64,000 nt of DNA from Serratia nematodiphila DZ0503SBS1 (GTDB lineage Bacteria; Pseudomonadota; Gammaproteobacteria; Enterobacterales; Enterobacteriaceae). The position numbers and the translations under genes were made by a program. Shown one piece after another: positions 1 to 9,823 of this stretch. Below the pieces are notes generated by a model, which made no database searches, was not told where the DNA came from, and worked only from the letters and a program-made list of their open reading frames with translations. How positions within the stretch are numbered: the first letter of the stretch is position 1; the number at the start of each line of letters is the position of its first letter. The stretch covers positions 1,426,001 to 1,490,000 of the forward strand of contig NZ_JPUX01000001.1 in assembly GCF_000738675.1 (NCBI RefSeq), given 5' to 3'.

Positions 1-56
1 CGGGTAACGCGGCGCGCGGAGTGATTATCCAAATTGAGGTCCTGTTCGCCTTCCCG

Positions 57-1439
57 CTACGCGGCATCCTGCGGCAGGTTGAGATCGCGGCCGCGGGTTT
101 CGGGAGCAAAGAAGGTGGTGATTAAGCCGATGGCCGCCATTACAACAAAATAGCAGGCGACAGGCCACCAGTGACCGAAACCGGACAGCAGCGCGGTGGC
201 GATCAGCGGCGCGGTGCCGCCGGAGAGGATCGACCCGAGCTCCTTGGCGAACGCCATTTTGGAGTAGCGGTTCTTCACGCCGAACAGTTCGACGCCGTAG
301 GCCGCCTGCACGCCGAAGATCCCCAGCGATGCGATGCACATGCCGACCACGATCACCGAGATGACGATCGCCGGCTCACGGCTGTCGAGCAGCCAGAACG
401 CCGGAAAAGCGTACAGCACCAGCAGCAGGCAGAACCACCGGTAGGTGATGCGGCGGCCGAAACGATCGGAGAGCCAGCCGGCCAGCGGGATCACCAGAAA
501 ACCGCACAGTGAGGCGATCAGCACCGCCAGCGCCGGCACCGATTTATCGACCATCAGCACCTTGGCGACGTAGCCGACGATAAAGCCCTGGCACAGGTAG
601 GAGGGGCCGTTCTCGCCGATGCGCAGGCCGAGCATCACCCAGAACGCCTTGGTGCGTTGCAGGTAGCTGCGTGAGTCCGGCGCGGCCTGGGCGGCGTCGA
701 GCATGCGCTGGTGGTTTTGCTGAAGTTCGCGTTCGAACACCGGCGTTTCCCGCACGTGGCGGCGCAGATACAGCGCCACGCCGGCGATCAGGATGCTGGC
801 GAGGAACGGAATGCGCCAGCCCCAGCTCATCAGGTCTTCCTTGTCCAGCTGCAATACCAGCAGCCACACCAGCGACGCCAGCAGGGTGCCACTGTTGGAG
901 CCGATGGCGATGATCGACGCCACCAGCCCGCGCCGCTTGGCCGGCGCGTATTCCGCCAGCATCACCGCCCCGCCGGACAGCTCCGCACCGGCGCCGAACC
1001 CCTGCGCGAAGCGCAGGATCACCAGGCAGGCGGGCGCCCAGACGCCGATTTTCGCATAGGGTGGGATCAGGCCGATCAATGTAGTTGAGAGGCCCATCAG
1101 CGCCACGGTGGTGATCAGCACCACGCGGCGGCCTTTGCGATCGCCGATCCAGCCGAACACCAGCGCGCCGATCGGCCGCGCGACGAAGCCGACGGAGTAG
1201 GTGGCGAAGCTGGCCAGCAGCGCCACCAGCGGCGTGGCTTCGGGGAAGAACACGTCGCCGAACACCATGCCGGCCGCCAGGCCGTACAGCGCGAAGTCGA
1301 CGTATTCCATGGCGGTGCCGAGCCAGCAGGAGAAGGTGGCGCGCCAAAATTGGCTGCGCCCCTCTTTGGTTGCCAGGCGTTCATCGGCCGCCAGCGCGGC
1401 GTCGGCGGTCTGTGAAGGGGCAAGCGTTGTTTCGCTCAT
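57..1439 (-). CDS. MFS transporter, metabolite:H+ symporter (MHS) family
   Basis: A 460-residue inner-membrane carrier with about 12 hydrophobic segments. The loop between the second and third membrane segments carries the MFS signature GWIGDRKGRR, and a second copy, GWLSDRFGRR, sits in the C-terminal half. The N-terminal motif TAMEYVDFALYG and overall length fit the MHS group (ProP, ShiA, citrate and dicarboxylate symporters), which move organic acids or osmolytes with protons. The substrate cannot be read from sequence. The start at 1439 gives a hydrophilic N-terminus of about 30 residues before the first membrane segment. It stands alone, divergent from ubiC, and a perfect palindrome lies 130 bp upstream. 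Family certain, substrate unknown. Confidence 0.88.
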   Translation of the reverse strand: MSETTLAPSQTADAALAADERLATKEGRSQFWRATFSCWLGTAMEYVDFALYGLAAGMVFGDVFFPEATPLVALLASFATYSVGFVARPIGALVFGWIGDRKGRRVVLITTVALMGLSTTLIGLIPPYAKIGVWAPACLVILRFAQGFGAGAELSGGAVMLAEYAPAKRRGLVASIIAIGSNSGTLLASLVWLLVLQLDKEDLMSWGWRIPFLASILIAGVALYLRRHVRETPVFERELQQNHQRMLDAAQAAPDSRSYLQRTKAFWVMLGLRIGENGPSYLCQGFIVGYVAKVLMVDKSVPALAVLIASLCGFLVIPLAGWLSDRFGRRITYRWFCLLLVLYAFPAFWLLDSREPAIVISVIVVGMCIASLGIFGVQAAYGVELFGVKNRYSKMAFAKELGSILSGGTAPLIATALLSGFGHWWPVACYFVVMAAIGLITTFFAPETRGRDLNLPQDAA

Positions 1440-1568
1440 GGCAGTGCTATCCTCTTTTGTTCTGCGCCTGGAGGGGCGCGGTTAAAGATGGTTTCCCTGG
1501 TGCCGGCAACAAAGGTGTGCCGACAAATCATGTCGGACGCATGGCGATTCAACGCTGCCGTATCAGGG

Positions 1569-1586
1569 TATCTACGCGCGTAGATA
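1569..1586. promoter_or_regulatory. perfect 18-bp palindrome, candidate operator
   Basis: TATCTACGCGCGTAGATA is its own reverse complement. It lies 130 bp upstream of the symporter start and 245 bp upstream of ubiC, in an otherwise non-coding 392-bp gap (1440-1831). The symmetry suggests a dimeric repressor or activator site, but no cognate regulator gene is adjacent. There is no T-run, so it is not a classical terminator. Confidence 0.4.
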
Positions 1587-1756
1587 ACACAACGCGAGGA
1601 AGCTGAAACTTTGCGGGCGATCACAGAATCGTCAGCGCGCCGGGAAATGAAGATAGAGAATGCGGATGGCAAAAAGATGACAGAACCCCGGTTTTTCCGG
1701 CCGACAGACCTGCCGTTTTCGCCACGAATCAGCCTGCCGCTTTCGCATTTCTGCGC

Positions 1757-1762
1757 TACAAT
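1757..1762 (+). promoter_or_regulatory. candidate -10 element for ubiCA
   Basis: TACAAT lies about 70 bp upstream of the ubiC start. I see no strong -35 hexamer at 17 bp spacing, so this is only a candidate promoter. The rest of the 1440-1831 gap holds the palindrome and nothing else I can name. Confidence 0.3.
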
Positions 1763-1831
1763 GGGGGCCTGTTAACAGTTTGTATCGTCTGGCGCGCCGT
1801 ACCGGCTGCGGTTCAGGCGAGGAGTAAAGCA

Positions 1832-2347
1832 ATGTCTGGCATCAGGGATTCCATCCTGCCGCCGCTGGAGTGGTTATCCGAACAGGATCCTCCGGCGCCC
1901 GCCGCCGTCAGCGACTGGCTGATGGAGTTAGGCTCCATGACCCGCCGATTTGAACGCCATTGCGCCCAGGTGCGCGTTGAACCGCAGCGCGAATGCTTCG
2001 TCACGCGCGAGGCACTGGGCGACGAGGCGAACCACCTGCCCGACAGCCCGCGCTACTGGCTGCGCGAAGTGGTGCTGCTGGGCGACGGCCAGCCCTGGCT
2101 GCTGGGGCGCACGGTGATCCCGGAACATACGCTGACCGGACCCGACCAGGCGCTGGTGGATCTGGGCACGCTGCCGCTGGGGCGCTATTTGTTCAGCAGC
2201 GGCGATCTGACCCGCGACTATATCCATATCGGCCGACAGGACGCGCTGTGGGCGCGTCGTTCACGGCTGCGGCTGGCGGGCAAACCGCTGCTGCTGACCG
2301 AACTGTTTTTACCGGCTTCGCCGCTGTATTCAGCGGTCCCCGCATAA
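1832..2347 (+). CDS. ubiC: chorismate pyruvate-lyase
   Basis: Cytoplasmic enzyme that splits chorismate into 4-hydroxybenzoate and pyruvate, the first committed step of ubiquinone synthesis. The 171-residue length is close to E. coli UbiC (165). The conserved WLREVVL segment contains the substrate-binding arginine, and [12 protein letters not shown] near the C-terminus contains the catalytic-site glutamate. A purine-rich ribosome site (GAGGAG, just upstream) supports the ATG at 1832. The ubiA reading frame starts 17 bp after its stop, as in the classical ubiCA operon, so 4-hydroxybenzoate is handed to the prenyltransferase made from the same message. Confidence 0.95.
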   Translation: MSGIRDSILPPLEWLSEQDPPAPAAVSDWLMELGSMTRRFERHCAQVRVEPQRECFVTREALGDEANHLPDSPRYWLREVVLLGDGQPWLLGRTVIPEHTLTGPDQALVDLGTLPLGRYLFSSGDLTRDYIHIGRQDALWARRSRLRLAGKPLLLTELFLPASPLYSAVPA

Positions 2348-2364
2348 GAGAGGAGAGCAAGACG

Positions 2365-3237
2365 TTGGAGGGAAGCGTGACTCAAAGTAAATGGCGGGCT
2401 TACAGCCATTTGATGCGCATTGATAAACCGATTGGCACGCTGTTGCTGTTGTGGCCGACGCTGTGGGCACTGTGGCTGGCCGGAAAAGGCGTGCCGCCGC
2501 TGTCGATTCTGGTGGTGTTCGTGCTCGGCGTGTTCCTGATGCGCGCCGCCGGCTGCGTGGTGAATGACTACGCCGATCGCGCGGTGGACGGCTACGTGAA
2601 ACGCACCGCCGGGCGGCCGATGCCGAGCGGCCGGGTGAGCGCGAAAGAGGCCAAGGTGCTGTTCGTGGTGCTGGTGCTGATCTCGTTCTGCCTGGTGTTG
2701 ACGCTGAATGCGATGACCATCTGGCTGTCGCTGGCGGCGCTGGCGCTGGCCTGGGTGTATCCGTTTATGAAGCGGGTGACCAACCTGCCGCAGTTCGTGC
2801 TGGGCGCCGCGTTCGGCTGGGGCATTCCGATGGGCTATGCGGCGGTCAGCGAATCGCTGCCGCTCAGCTGCTGGCTGCTGCTGCTGGCGAACATCTGCTG
2901 GACGGTGGCCTATGACACGCTGTATGCGATGGTCGATCGCGACGATGATCTGAAAATCGGCATCAAGTCCACCGCTATCCTGTTCGGGCGTTATGACAAG
3001 CTGATCGTCGGGCTGTTGCAGTTCGCGACGTTGCTGCTGCTGGTGTGGGTCGGTTATCTGGCGCAGCTCGGCGGCGCGTTTTACTGGTCGCTGCTGCTGG
3101 CGGGCGCGCTGTTCATTCACCAGCAGAAGCAGATCGCCGGGCGCGAGCGCGACGCCTGCTTCAAGGCCTTTCTGCAGAACAACTATGTCGGGCTGGTGGT
3201 GTTTATCGGCATCGCGCTCAGCTATCTGCCGGCGTAA
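2365..3237 (+). CDS. ubiA: 4-hydroxybenzoate octaprenyltransferase
   Basis: Integral membrane prenyltransferase that joins the octaprenyl chain to 4-hydroxybenzoate in ubiquinone synthesis. The two Asp-rich motifs that bind Mg-diphosphate are present: NDYADRAVD near residue 65 and DRDDDLKIG near residue 190. The frame is open far upstream, but TTG at 2365 gives MEGSVTQSK, aligned with E. coli UbiA MEWSLTQNK, and exactly 290 residues as in E. coli; AGGAGAG lies just upstream. GTG at 2377 is the alternative. About eight or nine hydrophobic segments. Second gene of ubiCA, closed by a terminator at 3257-3283. Confidence 0.95.
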   Translation: MEGSVTQSKWRAYSHLMRIDKPIGTLLLLWPTLWALWLAGKGVPPLSILVVFVLGVFLMRAAGCVVNDYADRAVDGYVKRTAGRPMPSGRVSAKEAKVLFVVLVLISFCLVLTLNAMTIWLSLAALALAWVYPFMKRVTNLPQFVLGAAFGWGIPMGYAAVSESLPLSCWLLLLANICWTVAYDTLYAMVDRDDDLKIGIKSTAILFGRYDKLIVGLLQFATLLLLVWVGYLAQLGGAFYWSLLLAGALFIHQQKQIAGRERDACFKAFLQNNYVGLVVFIGIALSYLPA

Positions 3238-3256
3238 CGGTTCCCTGCAGCAAGAA

Positions 3257-3283
3257 AAAAGGCACCCCTTGGGGTGCCTTTTG
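3257..3283. terminator. rho-independent terminator between ubiA and plsB
   Basis: GGCACCCC and GGGGTGCC form an 8-bp stem with a TT loop, flanked by AAAA on one side and TTTT on the other. It can end both ubiCA and the converging plsB transcript. Confidence 0.85.
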
Positions 3284-3303
3284 TGTTTCCGCGCCGGGCG
3301 AAA

Positions 3304-5769
3304 TCACTCGTCTTTCTCTTCTTCCGCGTCGGTTTGCGGCAGAGCGTTGGTCTCTTCCGGCATGTTGACGCTTTCGATGGTCAGCTTGATTTCCGGCGTG
3401 ATCAGATCGCTCAGCATGCTGTACACCTCGAGGGTGTGCTCGCGGATCGCATCGCCGCTGTCGTTGATGTAGCCTTCTTCACGCAGCGTCGCCACCAGGG
3501 TGGAGAACACCGCCTTGTCGAAGAACTCCGGCGCATTGATGCCGTGCAGCACCGACAGACGCTGCGCCATGATGCGGCTCTCTTTCTCCAGCGCGCCGCG
3601 GTTGATGCTCGGGTTGGCGCTGAGGATCGACATGGTGATGGCGTAGCGTTGCAGGGTTTCGCGCACCCCGGCGGCCAGTAGCTGCAGCGGGCGAATGCGC
3701 GCCGGGTTGAGCACCAGATCGTCGCCTTTGTCGCAGATCAGCTGTTGACGGATCAGCTCGTCGATCATCGGCCGCAGCACCTCCGGCAGCTGTTCCTTGT
3801 CGTTATGCAGGAACAGCTCGGCTTTCAGCATCGGGTAGATCATGCCGATCTGGCGCAGCAGCTCGGCGCGCGACACCCGGCGATGATGCATCACGATGCT
3901 GGCGATCAGCGACGGCAACACCAGCAGATGGTGGATGTTGTTGCGGTAATAGGTCATCAGCACCGCCTGCTCGCGCGGCAGGATGATGATGTCGCCGATG
4001 CTGTCCTTCTCCACCTCGAACTTGTTCATGTTCAGCGCGTGATCCAGCAGCTCATCCGGCGTTTGCGTCGGCACGGTGACGTCACGCGCGTAAGGCGCGT
4101 TGCGCATCAGCTGCAGGTAGCACTCGAGCTGCTCGACCAGCTGCTCGCGGGTCAGCGAACGCTGACGCGAGGCCAGCAGCGCGGTGGAACACAGGTTCAT
4201 GGCGTTGGCTGCGGCGGCATTGTTGATGCGCACCATGATCTGGCCGGCCAGATCGTTGACCGTCGGCGTCAGCCAGCTTGGACGCTGAGCTTCGATCGGA
4301 TCGATCGACTCGCGCCACTGCGGCACGTTCTGGTTGAGGTAGGCCGTCAATGGCAGCGGTTCGCCGAAGTTGACGTATCCCTGGCCCAGGTTGCGCAGCT
4401 TGCGCAGGCCGCGCAGCATCTGCGGCAGGCTCTCTTTTTCCTTGGTGGCACCGCGCAGCTCTTTGGCGTAGGTACCCACTTCCATCACGTGTTCGTAACC
4501 GATGTAAATCGGCACCAGCGTGATCGGACGGGTGCCGCCGCGCAGCATCGCCTGGATGGTCATCGACAGGGTGCCGGTCTTCGGCTCCAGCAAGCGCCCG
4601 GTGCGGGAACGGCCGCCTTCCACGAAATATTCCACCGAGTAACCGCGGGTGAACAGCTCGCCGAGGTATTCGCGGAACACCGTCGAGTACAGCTTGTTGC
4701 CTTTAAAGGTGCGGCGGATGAAGAACGCGCCCAGGCGACGGAAGATCGGGCCCGCCGGCCAGAAGTTGAGGTTGATGCCCGCAGCGATGTGCGGCGGCAC
4801 CAGGCCCTGGTGATACAGCACGTACGACAGCAGCAGATAGTCCATGTGGCTGCGGTGGCAGGGCACGTAGACGATCTCGTGGCCGTCCTGCGCCAGCTGG
4901 CGCACGCGCTCGGCGTTGGTGACGTTGATGCCCTGATACAGCCGGTTCCAGGTCCAGCTCAGCACGCGGTCGGACAGGCGCACGGTTTCGTAGGAGAAGT
5001 CGGCGGCGATCTCTTCCATCAGCGCGATGGCGTTCTGCTGGGCCTTCTCGTGCGAGATCTTCTTGCTGCGCGCTTCGTCCTCGACCGCTTTTTCGATCGC
5101 TTTGGACGCCAACAGCTTGTTGAACAGATCCTGACGGGCCGGCAGACTCGGGCCCACCGCGGCCAGGCGCTGACGCGAGAAGTGCATGCGCGCCACGCGC
5201 GCCAGTTTCTGCGCGATGGTTTTATCCGTGCCGTGTTCGGTAGCCATGCGGCGCAGCGACACGGTGTTGGAGAAACGCACGAAGCTGTCGCGGCCGAGCC
5301 ACAGCACCGCGAAGAATTTCTGCACGCCGTTCAACAGACGCAGGTGCGGCGTGCCGTGGCCTTCGCGGCCCGGCGAACGGCCGAACATCACCGAAACCGG
5401 CAGCATCTGAATGTCGAGATCCGGGTTGCTGCGGTGCAGATCCAGATAGTCGTGGAACAGCTTTACCGACTCTTCTTTCGGGGTGTAATAGCGGAATACG
5501 CGTGGGCCGTCGTGAATGAACACGTAGCTCGGCAGCACGGTGCCGTCGATCTCCAGCGCGTTGAGCGGATCGGGCAGATCCTGCGCCAGGCACTGGGTGC
5601 GCAGCGTCAGCAAATCCGCCTTGGAATTGTAAGGTAAAACATACAAAATCGGCCGTGAGGGATCCAACCCTAGCTCGGTAACCGGATCTGAAGGGATGAC
5701 CTTACTTCTTACCAACAATTTAAGTGGTAAATTCAATATTTTATAATAAATTTTACGCCAACCTGACAT
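3304..5769 (-). CDS. plsB: glycerol-3-phosphate 1-O-acyltransferase
   Basis: Membrane-associated enzyme that acylates sn-glycerol 3-phosphate from acyl-CoA or acyl-ACP, the first step of phospholipid synthesis. The acyltransferase motif HRSHMD (HX4D) is followed by GGRSRTG and by VPIYIGYE, the four-block signature of the family. The frame is open to 5805, but the Met at 5769 gives [19 protein letters not shown], which aligns with the E. coli start MSGWPRIYYK, so the protein has 821 residues (E. coli 807). An acidic tail rich in Glu and Asp closes the protein. It is divergent from dgkA, the same arrangement as in E. coli, across a 148-bp gap. Confidence 0.96.
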   Translation of the reverse strand: MSGWRKIYYKILNLPLKLLVRSKVIPSDPVTELGLDPSRPILYVLPYNSKADLLTLRTQCLAQDLPDPLNALEIDGTVLPSYVFIHDGPRVFRYYTPKEESVKLFHDYLDLHRSNPDLDIQMLPVSVMFGRSPGREGHGTPHLRLLNGVQKFFAVLWLGRDSFVRFSNTVSLRRMATEHGTDKTIAQKLARVARMHFSRQRLAAVGPSLPARQDLFNKLLASKAIEKAVEDEARSKKISHEKAQQNAIALMEEIAADFSYETVRLSDRVLSWTWNRLYQGINVTNAERVRQLAQDGHEIVYVPCHRSHMDYLLLSYVLYHQGLVPPHIAAGINLNFWPAGPIFRRLGAFFIRRTFKGNKLYSTVFREYLGELFTRGYSVEYFVEGGRSRTGRLLEPKTGTLSMTIQAMLRGGTRPITLVPIYIGYEHVMEVGTYAKELRGATKEKESLPQMLRGLRKLRNLGQGYVNFGEPLPLTAYLNQNVPQWRESIDPIEAQRPSWLTPTVNDLAGQIMVRINNAAAANAMNLCSTALLASRQRSLTREQLVEQLECYLQLMRNAPYARDVTVPTQTPDELLDHALNMNKFEVEKDSIGDIIILPREQAVLMTYYRNNIHHLLVLPSLIASIVMHHRRVSRAELLRQIGMIYPMLKAELFLHNDKEQLPEVLRPMIDELIRQQLICDKGDDLVLNPARIRPLQLLAAGVRETLQRYAITMSILSANPSINRGALEKESRIMAQRLSVLHGINAPEFFDKAVFSTLVATLREEGYINDSGDAIREHTLEVYSMLSDLITPEIKLTIESVNMPEETNALPQTDAEEEKDE

Positions 5770-5917
5770 AACAACGTGAAGCCTCTTGTTAGCAATGCGC
5801 CGCAAGCATACCAGAAACCGGGTAGCAGATCTGTGGTGTTCGAAAACCGAGAGCCGTCAGCGCGGACTGTTCTAGACTCTTTTTATTATGACCGACCTCT
5901 GAGAAAGGCACGAAAAC

Positions 5918-6286
5918 ATGGCAAACCAAGCAACCGGGCTGACCCGCATCATCAAGGCCGCCGGCTATTCCTATAAAGGGCTATCCGCCGCCTGGCAGCA
6001 CGAAGCGGCTTTCCGCCAGGAACTGGTGGTCACCCTTCTGGCTATCATACTGGCTGTCTGGCTGGATGTGGGTGCGATAGCGCGCATTTTATTGATCGGA
6101 TCGGTAGCGCTGGTGATGATCGTCGAGATCCTGAACAGCGCGATCGAGGCGGTGGTGGATCGCATCGGCAGCGAACATCACGAGCTGTCCGGGCGGGCCA
6201 AGGACATGGGATCGGCGGCGGTGTCGCTGGCGATCGTGCTGGCGCTGTTCGTTTGGGGCACGGTCTTATGGCAGCATTTCGGCTGA
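5918..6286 (+). CDS. dgkA: diacylglycerol kinase
   Basis: Small trimeric inner-membrane kinase of 122 residues that phosphorylates diacylglycerol to phosphatidic acid, recycling the diacylglycerol released when phospholipid head groups are used. Three membrane segments and the conserved block VEILNSAIEAVVDRIGSE with the catalytic glutamate and Asn-Ser are present, and RAKDMGSAAV follows. Length equals the E. coli protein. It is divergent from plsB, pairing two phospholipid genes, and is followed after 102 bp by lexA, which has its own SOS-controlled promoter. Confidence 0.96.
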   Translation: MANQATGLTRIIKAAGYSYKGLSAAWQHEAAFRQELVVTLLAIILAVWLDVGAIARILLIGSVALVMIVEILNSAIEAVVDRIGSEHHELSGRAKDMGSAAVSLAIVLALFVWGTVLWQHFG

Positions 6287-6343
6287 CGAAAAGCGCCTAC
6301 TGACTGATTTTTATTTATTCTTCGGTTCCCAATCCGCGCTTAC

Positions 6344-6359
6344 CTGTATATACTCACAG
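6344..6359. promoter_or_regulatory. LexA box 1 (SOS operator)
   Basis: CTGTATATACTCACAG fits CTG-N10-CAG and matches, as I recall, the first operator of E. coli lexA. It is 30 bp upstream of the lexA start. Confidence 0.9.
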
Positions 6360-6364
6360 CAAGA

Positions 6365-6380
6365 CTGTATAAACAAACAG
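6365..6380. promoter_or_regulatory. LexA box 2 (SOS operator)
   Basis: CTGTATAAACAAACAG fits CTG-N10-CAG and lies 5 bp after box 1, 9 bp before the lexA ATG. The paired operators give negative autoregulation of lexA-dinF. Confidence 0.88.
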
Positions 6381-6388
6381 GGGGCGGA

Positions 6389-6997
6389 ATGAAAGCACTA
6401 ACTACCAGACAGCAAGAGGTCTACGATCTGATTCGCGAGCACATTTCGCAAACGGGCATGCCGCCAACGCGTGCCGAGATCGCGATGCGTCTGGGGTTCC
6501 GTTCGCCTAACGCCGCCGAAGAGCACCTGAAGGCGCTGGCACGCAAAGGCGTGATCGAAATCGTCTCCGGCGCCTCGCGCGGTATCCGTCTGCTGATGGA
6601 AGAAGAAGAAGGGCTGCCGCTGATCGGCCGCGTCGCCGCCGGCGAGCCGCTGCTGGCGCAGCAGCACATCGAAGGGCACTACCAGGTGGATCCTTCCCTG
6701 TTTAAACCGAGCGCCGATTTCCTGCTGCGGGTGAACGGCATGTCAATGCGCGACATCGGCATTCTGGACGGCGATCTGCTGGCGGTACACAAAACGCAAG
6801 ACGTGCGCAACGGCCAGGTCGTGGTCGCGCGGATCGAAGACGAAGTGACGGTCAAGCGCTTGAAAAAGCACGGCAACGTGGTTGAGCTGCTGCCGGAGAA
6901 CAACGAATTCCAACCGATCGTGGTCGATCTGCGTCAGCAGAATTTCACTATCGAAGGGCTGGCGGTCGGCGTGATCCGCAACGGCGACTGGATTTAA
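6389..6997 (+). CDS. lexA: SOS repressor LexA
   Basis: Transcriptional repressor of the SOS regulon and RecA-stimulated self-cleaving protease. The N-terminal winged-helix domain contains [22 protein letters not shown]. The cleavage site Ala-Gly is visible in GRVAAGEPL, the nucleophilic Ser in VNGMSM, and the general-base Lys in TVKRLKK. The length is 202 residues, as in E. coli, and most residues are identical. Two operators directly upstream indicate autoregulation. Downstream dinF is separated by an intervening terminator, so dinF is probably read at a lower level. Another member of the regulon, uvrA/ssb, carries an SOS box at 25724. Confidence 0.98.
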   Translation: MKALTTRQQEVYDLIREHISQTGMPPTRAEIAMRLGFRSPNAAEEHLKALARKGVIEIVSGASRGIRLLMEEEEGLPLIGRVAAGEPLLAQQHIEGHYQVDPSLFKPSADFLLRVNGMSMRDIGILDGDLLAVHKTQDVRNGQVVVARIEDEVTVKRLKKHGNVVELLPENNEFQPIVVDLRQQNFTIEGLAVGVIRNGDWI

Positions 6998-7031
6998 TCG
7001 CCGCGCCATCACCGCCGCTCCCTGTATCAAT

Positions 7032-7053
7032 CGCCCCTGTTTTGGGGCGTTTT
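7032..7053 (+). terminator. terminator between lexA and dinF
   Basis: CGCCCC and GGGGCG form a stem with a TGTTTT loop followed by TTTTTG. Partial read-through would feed dinF. Confidence 0.75.
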
Positions 7054-7100
7054 TGTTTCTGACTTCGCCCTTTGTCACTCAGTCACAGGAACATCCCATC

Positions 7101-8438
7101 ATGCGCCTGATTTCCGCTTTCACCAGCGACACCGATAAAGCCCTGTGGCGCCTCGCCCTGCCGATGATCTTCTCCAATATTACCGTGCCGCTGCTCGGGC
7201 TGGTGGACACCGCGGTGATCGGCCACCTCGACAGCCCGATCTACCTGGGGGGCGTGGCGATCGGCGCGGTGGCGACCAGCTTCCTGTTCATGCTGCTGTT
7301 ATTCCTGCGCATGAGCACCACCGGCCTGGCGGCGCAAGCGCTGGGGGCACAGAACCCGCAAGCGCTGGCGCGCGCCTTTATGCAACCGCTGCTGCTGGCG
7401 CTGTTGGGCGGCGCGGCGATCGTCCTGCTGCGTTATCCGCTGATCGAACTGGCGCTGCGGATCGTCGGTGGCGATGGCGAGGTGCTGGAACAGGCGCGGC
7501 GTTTTCTTGAGATCCGCTGGTTAAGCGCCCCGGCGGCGCTGGCCAATTTGGTGCTGCTGGGCTGGCTGCTTGGCGTACAGTACGTGCGGGCGCCGGTAAT
7601 CCTGCTGATCGTCGGCAACCTGCTGAACATCGTGCTGGATATCTGGCTGGTGATGGGCCTGGGCTGGAACGTGCGGGGGGCGGCGGCGGCAACCGCCATC
7701 GCCGAATACGCTACGCTGCTGCTCGGCCTGTGGTTGGCGTGGCGGGTGATGCGCCTGCGCGGTATTACCCTGCAGATGCTGCGCCAGGCCTGGCGTGGCG
7801 ATCTGCGTCGCCTGCTGGCGCTCAACCGCGACATCATGCTGCGCTCATTGTTGCTGCAACTGTGCTTTGCGTCGTTGACCATTTTCGGCGCTCGCCTGGG
7901 AAGCGAGGTGGTGGCGGTCAATGCGGTATTGATGAATCTGCTGACGTTCACCGCCTATGCGCTCGACGGTTTCGCTTATGCGGTGGAGGCTCATTCGGGC
8001 CACGCCTACGGCGCTCGGGACGACAGCCAACTGCGCAAAGTGTGGCACGCGGCCTGCAGGCAGGCAGGGCTGGTCGCGTTGGCCTTCGGCCTGGCGTATG
8101 CCGTTACCGGCCAGCAGATCGTGGCAGCCTTGACCTCTTTGCCGGAACTGCGTGCGTTGGCCGCCCATTATTTACCCTGGCAGGTCATTCTGCCGCTGGT
8201 TGGGGTGTGGTGCTATTTGCTGGACGGCATGTTTATCGGCGCCACGCGCGGCGCCGAGATGCGCAACAGCATGGCGGTGGCTGCTGCGGGATACGGTTTG
8301 GCGCTGTTCAGCGTGCCACTGCTTGGCAACCACGGCCTCTGGCTGGCGCTGGCGGTGTTTCTGGCGCTGCGCGGTCTGGCGTTGGGCTGGATTTGGCACC
8401 GTCACCAGGTGCGCGGCAGCTGGTTTACTGCCCATTAA
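7101..8438 (+). CDS. dinF: DNA-damage-inducible MATE family efflux protein
   Basis: Multidrug and toxic compound extrusion family membrane protein, 445 residues, about 12 membrane segments in two homologous halves. The first segment contains LPMIFSNITVPLLGLVDTAV, typical for DinF. The open frame begins at 7053, but the Met at 7101 lies behind an ACAGGA-type ribosome site and gives the family's normal N-terminus. It follows lexA in the same direction, as in E. coli, so SOS induction is expected through read-through of the lexA terminator. Its physiological substrate is not settled for the family. Confidence 0.93.
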   Translation: MRLISAFTSDTDKALWRLALPMIFSNITVPLLGLVDTAVIGHLDSPIYLGGVAIGAVATSFLFMLLLFLRMSTTGLAAQALGAQNPQALARAFMQPLLLALLGGAAIVLLRYPLIELALRIVGGDGEVLEQARRFLEIRWLSAPAALANLVLLGWLLGVQYVRAPVILLIVGNLLNIVLDIWLVMGLGWNVRGAAAATAIAEYATLLLGLWLAWRVMRLRGITLQMLRQAWRGDLRRLLALNRDIMLRSLLLQLCFASLTIFGARLGSEVVAVNAVLMNLLTFTAYALDGFAYAVEAHSGHAYGARDDSQLRKVWHAACRQAGLVALAFGLAYAVTGQQIVAALTSLPELRALAAHYLPWQVILPLVGVWCYLLDGMFIGATRGAEMRNSMAVAAAGYGLALFSVPLLGNHGLWLALAVFLALRGLALGWIWHRHQVRGSWFTAH

Positions 8439-8753
8439 ACCGGACGTCTTGTTGGGTTAATGATTAGTTTTTTTTATGAATTTGATCATGTTTGCTTACA
8501 TGTTTTCAGCCTTGGTCTGTTCGCGTTAGTTCGTTGTTTGTTAGCGTTTTTTGTTTTTATCTTGTTTGTTAATGGTTTTTTATCCTGTGTTTTGGCTTTT
8601 TTATTTCCATGTTTAACTAGAATGAATCATGTGGCTGGTAAATGAAGGGGAGCGTTGCTTCTTAAGGTGAAGGGAGCATCAGCCAGAAAAACTTCTGGTT
8701 AACCCCGGCCGGCGACAGGGATCACTGATTCACCACAGGTTAACGGAGAGACT
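8439..8753. other. AT-rich, T-biased intergenic region
   Basis: 315 bp between dinF and yjbJ. The first two thirds are strongly T-rich on the plus strand and contain a weak 61-codon frame (8460-8645) encoding a mostly hydrophobic peptide without a convincing ribosome site. The last 110 bp are normal in composition and must carry the yjbJ promoter. I see no terminator hairpin with certainty. Confidence 0.4.
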
Positions 8754-8963
8754 ATGAATAAAGATCAAGCCGACGGTAACTGGAAGCAGCTGAAAGGCAA
8801 AGTGAAAGAGAAATGGGGCAAGCTGACCGATGACGATCTGACGGTCATCGAAGGGAAACGCGAACAGCTGGTCGGCAAAATCCAGGAGCGCTACGGTTAC
8901 CAGAAAGAGGCGGCCGAAAAAGAGGTGAAGGCCTGGGAAGATCACACCAAACACCGCTGGTAA
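8754..8963 (+). CDS. yjbJ: CsbD family stress protein YjbJ
   Basis: A 69-residue, highly charged soluble protein of the CsbD family. The signature appears as NWKQLKGKVKEKWGKLTDDDL followed by a lysine- and glutamate-rich helix and the C-terminal EVKAWEDHTK. Members are abundant in stationary phase and general stress, but the molecular function is unknown. Start ATG is preceded by GGAGAG. It keeps the E. coli position between dinF and zur. Confidence 0.92.
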   Translation: MNKDQADGNWKQLKGKVKEKWGKLTDDDLTVIEGKREQLVGKIQERYGYQKEAAEKEVKAWEDHTKHRW

Positions 8964-9065
8964 CACGCAGGGCCGCCACTGACGGCGGCCGGCAACAGCG
9001 CAGGCCGGCGTCGCTCCATCCTCTGGCGTCCCGGCCGCAGGTACAGGGAAGTACCTGACTTCGTC

Positions 9066-9578
9066 TTACTTCTTCTTGATGGCGATGCTGTGATCATGTT
9101 CGGCGCAGTCATGCTTGCTGTCACAAGCTTCAACTTCAACGCAACCGGCGCACAGGCCGTGCGCTTCCACCACGCTGTGCCGCAGCGCAAATCCGGCTTC
9201 CTGCGCCAGCTTCTGCAGCGTTTCCTCCACGCCTTCGGTGGTGCGTTCGGTCACCTGGCCGCAGCGGTCGCAGATAAACAGCGCGGACGTATGCATCGGC
9301 TGTTCGAAGTGGTGGCACAGCACGTAGCTGTTGGCGGACTCCACCCTATGGATAAACCCTTGCTCCAGCAGAAAATCCAGCGCGCGGTAGACCGTCGGCG
9401 GCTTGGCCTGCGGTTCGGCGACGCGCAGCAGATCGAGCAGGTCATAAGCGCTGATTGCACCGGGTTGCTGAGTCATCAGACGCAGCACTTCCAGCCGTTG
9501 CGGCGTCAATCGCACATTGCGTTGCTGGCAGAGGCGTTCCGCCTGCGCCAACAGCTTTTCCTGGGTGGTTGAGTTCAT
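9066..9578 (-). CDS. zur: zinc uptake regulator Zur
   Basis: Fur-family Zn(II)-responsive repressor of zinc uptake genes, 170 residues from the Met at 9578 (the longer frame from 9617 adds 13 residues absent from E. coli Zur). An N-terminal winged helix (RLTPQRLEVLRLM, KPPTVYRALDFLLEQGFI) is followed by a metal-binding dimerisation domain with paired cysteines CDRC and CAGC and a His/Cys-rich tail ending in lysines. Neighbouring yjbJ converges on it. No zinc gene is adjacent, as is usual for zur in this position. Confidence 0.96.
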   Translation of the reverse strand: MNSTTQEKLLAQAERLCQQRNVRLTPQRLEVLRLMTQQPGAISAYDLLDLLRVAEPQAKPPTVYRALDFLLEQGFIHRVESANSYVLCHHFEQPMHTSALFICDRCGQVTERTTEGVEETLQKLAQEAGFALRHSVVEAHGLCAGCVEVEACDSKHDCAEHDHSIAIKKK

Positions 9579-9823
9579 CGCAAATATCCCGGTACGTAAA
9601 AAAGCCGATTTTACCATGATTACGGCGAATCGCCGAGAGTTGCCCCCTTTTCCCCTGAGGATAGCGCAGAGAAAGGCGCGCTGAGTGCGCTAAAAGAGAG
9701 ATGCATCACAACTTTTCCCCTCCGCCGGGCGGTAGATCAACGTTGCCGGTTTTAGCGCTGGAGAGCAGCGGGCGAGAGCGGTATAACGCCTTTCACCCGC
9801 GTGATGAGCAGGAGCCCTGTGTG

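Noticed and set aside
1..56. End of a gene upstream of the first transporter
   Set aside because: Only 56 bases with no recognisable coding signal or hairpin; nothing can be supported.
3745..5637. 630-codon open frame opposite plsB
   Set aside because: Antisense frame kept open by GC-rich codon bias; the composition (Gln/His/Arg-rich) is not protein-like and plsB is certain.
8460..8645. 61-codon hydrophobic open frame after dinF
   Set aside because: It lies in a T-rich stretch where TTT, TTG and CTT codons arise by composition; no convincing ribosome site. Kept only as a note.
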